NCBI GenBank assembly: GCA_016803235.1 | Contig: JADCLI010000030.1 | Coordinates: 1 to 64,000 of the forward strand | Direction: 5' to 3' | Source of the DNA: Pimelobacter simplex | Lineage (GTDB): Bacteria; Actinomycetota; Actinomycetes; Propionibacteriales; Nocardioidaceae | DNA: 64,000 bases | Program-made: the position numbers and the translations under genes | Shown here: in pieces, positions 62,992 through 64,000 of the stretch | How the letters are laid out: each line of letters starts with the position of its first letter | How positions within the stretch are numbered: position 1 is the first letter of the stretch | The notes under the pieces: generated by a model | Database searches by the model: none | What the model saw: the letters and a program-made list of their open reading frames with translations, nothing else | What the model was told of the DNA's origin: nothing

Positions 62992-64000
62992 GTGACCACG
63001 CCTGACACCGACGTCCTGCTCGCCCGGGCCCAGTCCTGGCTCGCCGAGGACCCCGACCCGCAGACCCGCGACGACCTGGTCAGGGTGATCGCGGCCGTCG
63101 AGGCCGGCGACGCCAACGCCCGCGCCGACCTGGCCGACCGGTTCCGCGGCACGCTCGAGTTCGGTACGGCGGGCCTGCGCGGCGCGCTCGGCGCCGGGCC
63201 CAACCGGATGAACCGGGTGGTCGTGCTGCGCGCGGCGGCCGGCCTGGCGGCGTACCTCCTCGACACGGGCACCGCGCCCGGCACCCCCGTGGCGATCGGG
63301 TACGACGCCCGCCACAACTCCGACGTCTTCGCCCGCGACACGGCCGAGGTGATGGCCGGCGCGGGGCTCACGCCACTGCTGCTCCCCCGCCCGCTCCCCA
63401 CGCCGCTGCTGGCGTTCGCGATCCGTGAGCTCGGCTGCGCGGCCGGCGTGATGGTGACCGCGAGCCACAACCCGCCCCAGGACAACGGCTACAAGGTCTA
63501 CCTCGGTGACGGCAGCCAGATCGTGCCGCCCGCCGACACCGAGATCGCCGCGCGGATCGCGGCCATCGGCTCTGTCGACTCGATCGCCCGCGTGCCGCTC
63601 GAGGCGACCGGTGGCCGGGTGCTCGACGACGGCATCGTCGACTCCTACCTGGACACCGTGGCCGCCATCGCCGGCGACGGCCCCCGCGACCTGACGATCG
63701 TCTACACGCCCCTGCACGGCGTCGGCGGCGGGGCGCTGCCCAGCGTGCTGGAGACCGCCGGCTTCGCCGCACCGCAGGTCGTCGCCGAGCAGGAGGCGCC
63801 CGACCCGGACTTCCCGACCGTCGCCTTCCCGAACCCGGAGGAGCCAGGCGCGATCGACCGCGCCGTCGCGCTGGCCGAGAGGACCGGCGCCGACATCGTC
63901 ATCGCCAACGACCCCGACGCCGACCGGTGCGCGGCCGCCGTACCCGGTCCGGACGGCTGGCGGATGCTGCGCGGCGACGAGGTGGGCGCGCTGCTGGCCG
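62992..64000 (+). CDS. Phospho-sugar mutase, N-terminal part (runs off the window)
   Basis: The first 336 codons are present and the frame is open to the window edge. The product is of the phosphoglucomutase/phosphomannomutase family (PMM/PGM). The phosphoserine loop is intact in VMVTASHNPPQDNGYKVYL, the domain-1 start is TLEFGTAGLRGALGAGPNRMNR, and the metal-binding loop is ANDPDADRCAAA. It converts hexose- or pentose-1-phosphate to the 6- or 5-phosphate form. Whether it acts on glucose, mannose or ribose phosphates cannot be told. PNP in this window makes ribose-1-phosphate, a possible substrate link. Confidence 0.9.
   Translation, partial: MTTPDTDVLLARAQSWLAEDPDPQTRDDLVRVIAAVEAGDANARADLADRFRGTLEFGTAGLRGALGAGPNRMNRVVVLRAAAGLAAYLLDTGTAPGTPVAIGYDARHNSDVFARDTAEVMAGAGLTPLLLPRPLPTPLLAFAIRELGCAAGVMVTASHNPPQDNGYKVYLGDGSQIVPPADTEIAARIAAIGSVDSIARVPLEATGGRVLDDGIVDSYLDTVAAIAGDGPRDLTIVYTPLHGVGGGALPSVLETAGFAAPQVVAEQEAPDPDFPTVAFPNPEEPGAIDRAVALAERTGADIVIANDPDADRCAAAVPGPDGWRMLRGDEVGALLA

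Overview
The window is high-GC actinobacterial chromosome. I infer Nocardioides or a close relative in the Nocardioidaceae. The reasons are the very GC-rich third codon positions, the frequent GTG starts, the clpP1-clpP2-clpX order, a nei1/rpiB pair of mycobacterial type, an LpdA-type quinone reductase, WYL and TetR regulators, and a DtxR-controlled heme locus. No phage, insertion sequence, integrase, rRNA or CRISPR array was seen. Gene density is very high: no gap between genes exceeds about 175 bases, so there is no gene-free stretch over 300 bases to describe.

Layout. 0-9.7 kb: maf, an acyl-CoA dehydrogenase with its own palindromic operator, a diguanylate cyclase, two bacterial-PH membrane proteins coupled to a PemK/MazF-like protein, and a divergent diiron oxygenase / TetR / DUF4873 unit. 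9.7-16.7 kb: an XRE-cupin regulator divergent from a BenE transporter, a secreted SpoIID/LytB protein, valS and clpX. 16.8-24.2 kb: clpP2-clpP1, a lipoprotein, a two-component pair, a CPBP protease, an SRPBCC protein and an alpha/beta hydrolase. 24.2-28.4 kb: trigger factor, tRNA-Pro(TGG), tRNA-Gly(TCC), a SpoIIE-type phosphatase, nei1 and rpiB. 28.4-35.5 kb: an LpdA-type quinone reductase, a polar amino-acid ABC operon, lpd, a subtilisin-type protease and a gamma-glutamylcyclotransferase-like protein. 35.5-45.1 kb: secreted beta-propeller-like proteins (one looks like a type VII secretion substrate), a lipoprotein, purine nucleoside phosphorylase, a DUF2332 protein, a DrrAB-like exporter under a WYL regulator, and a TetR. 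45.1-52.6 kb: a heme-acquisition locus with three cell-envelope HtaA-like or associated proteins, hmuV, hmuU and hmuT, divergent from heme oxygenase across two overlapping DtxR-type iron boxes. 52.5-60.4 kb: an FMO / TetR / hydrolase / acyl-CoA synthetase / amidohydrolase operon divergent from two SDR genes. 60.4-64 kb: a VanZ-like protein, an SRPBCC protein, a MerR/aldo-keto reductase pair with twin operators, and the start of a phospho-sugar mutase.

How it works together. Many operons are translationally coupled by ATGA, GTGA or slightly longer overlaps. At least sixteen genes show a TANNNT-like hexamer 6-8 bases before the start codon, so leaderless transcripts appear to be the usual design here. 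Several divergent pairs carry clear dyad operators between a regulator gene and its neighbour: TetR/diiron oxygenase, XRE/BenE, WYL/DrrAB, and MerR/aldo-keto reductase.

No complete novel system can be proven from sequence alone. The best leads are the orphan type-VII-like secreted protein (37033-38754), the bPH-bPH-PemK/MazF-like operon (5436-7764), the 42-base perfect palindrome before the hydrolase start (24173-24214), and the unassigned catabolic cluster (52546-60427).
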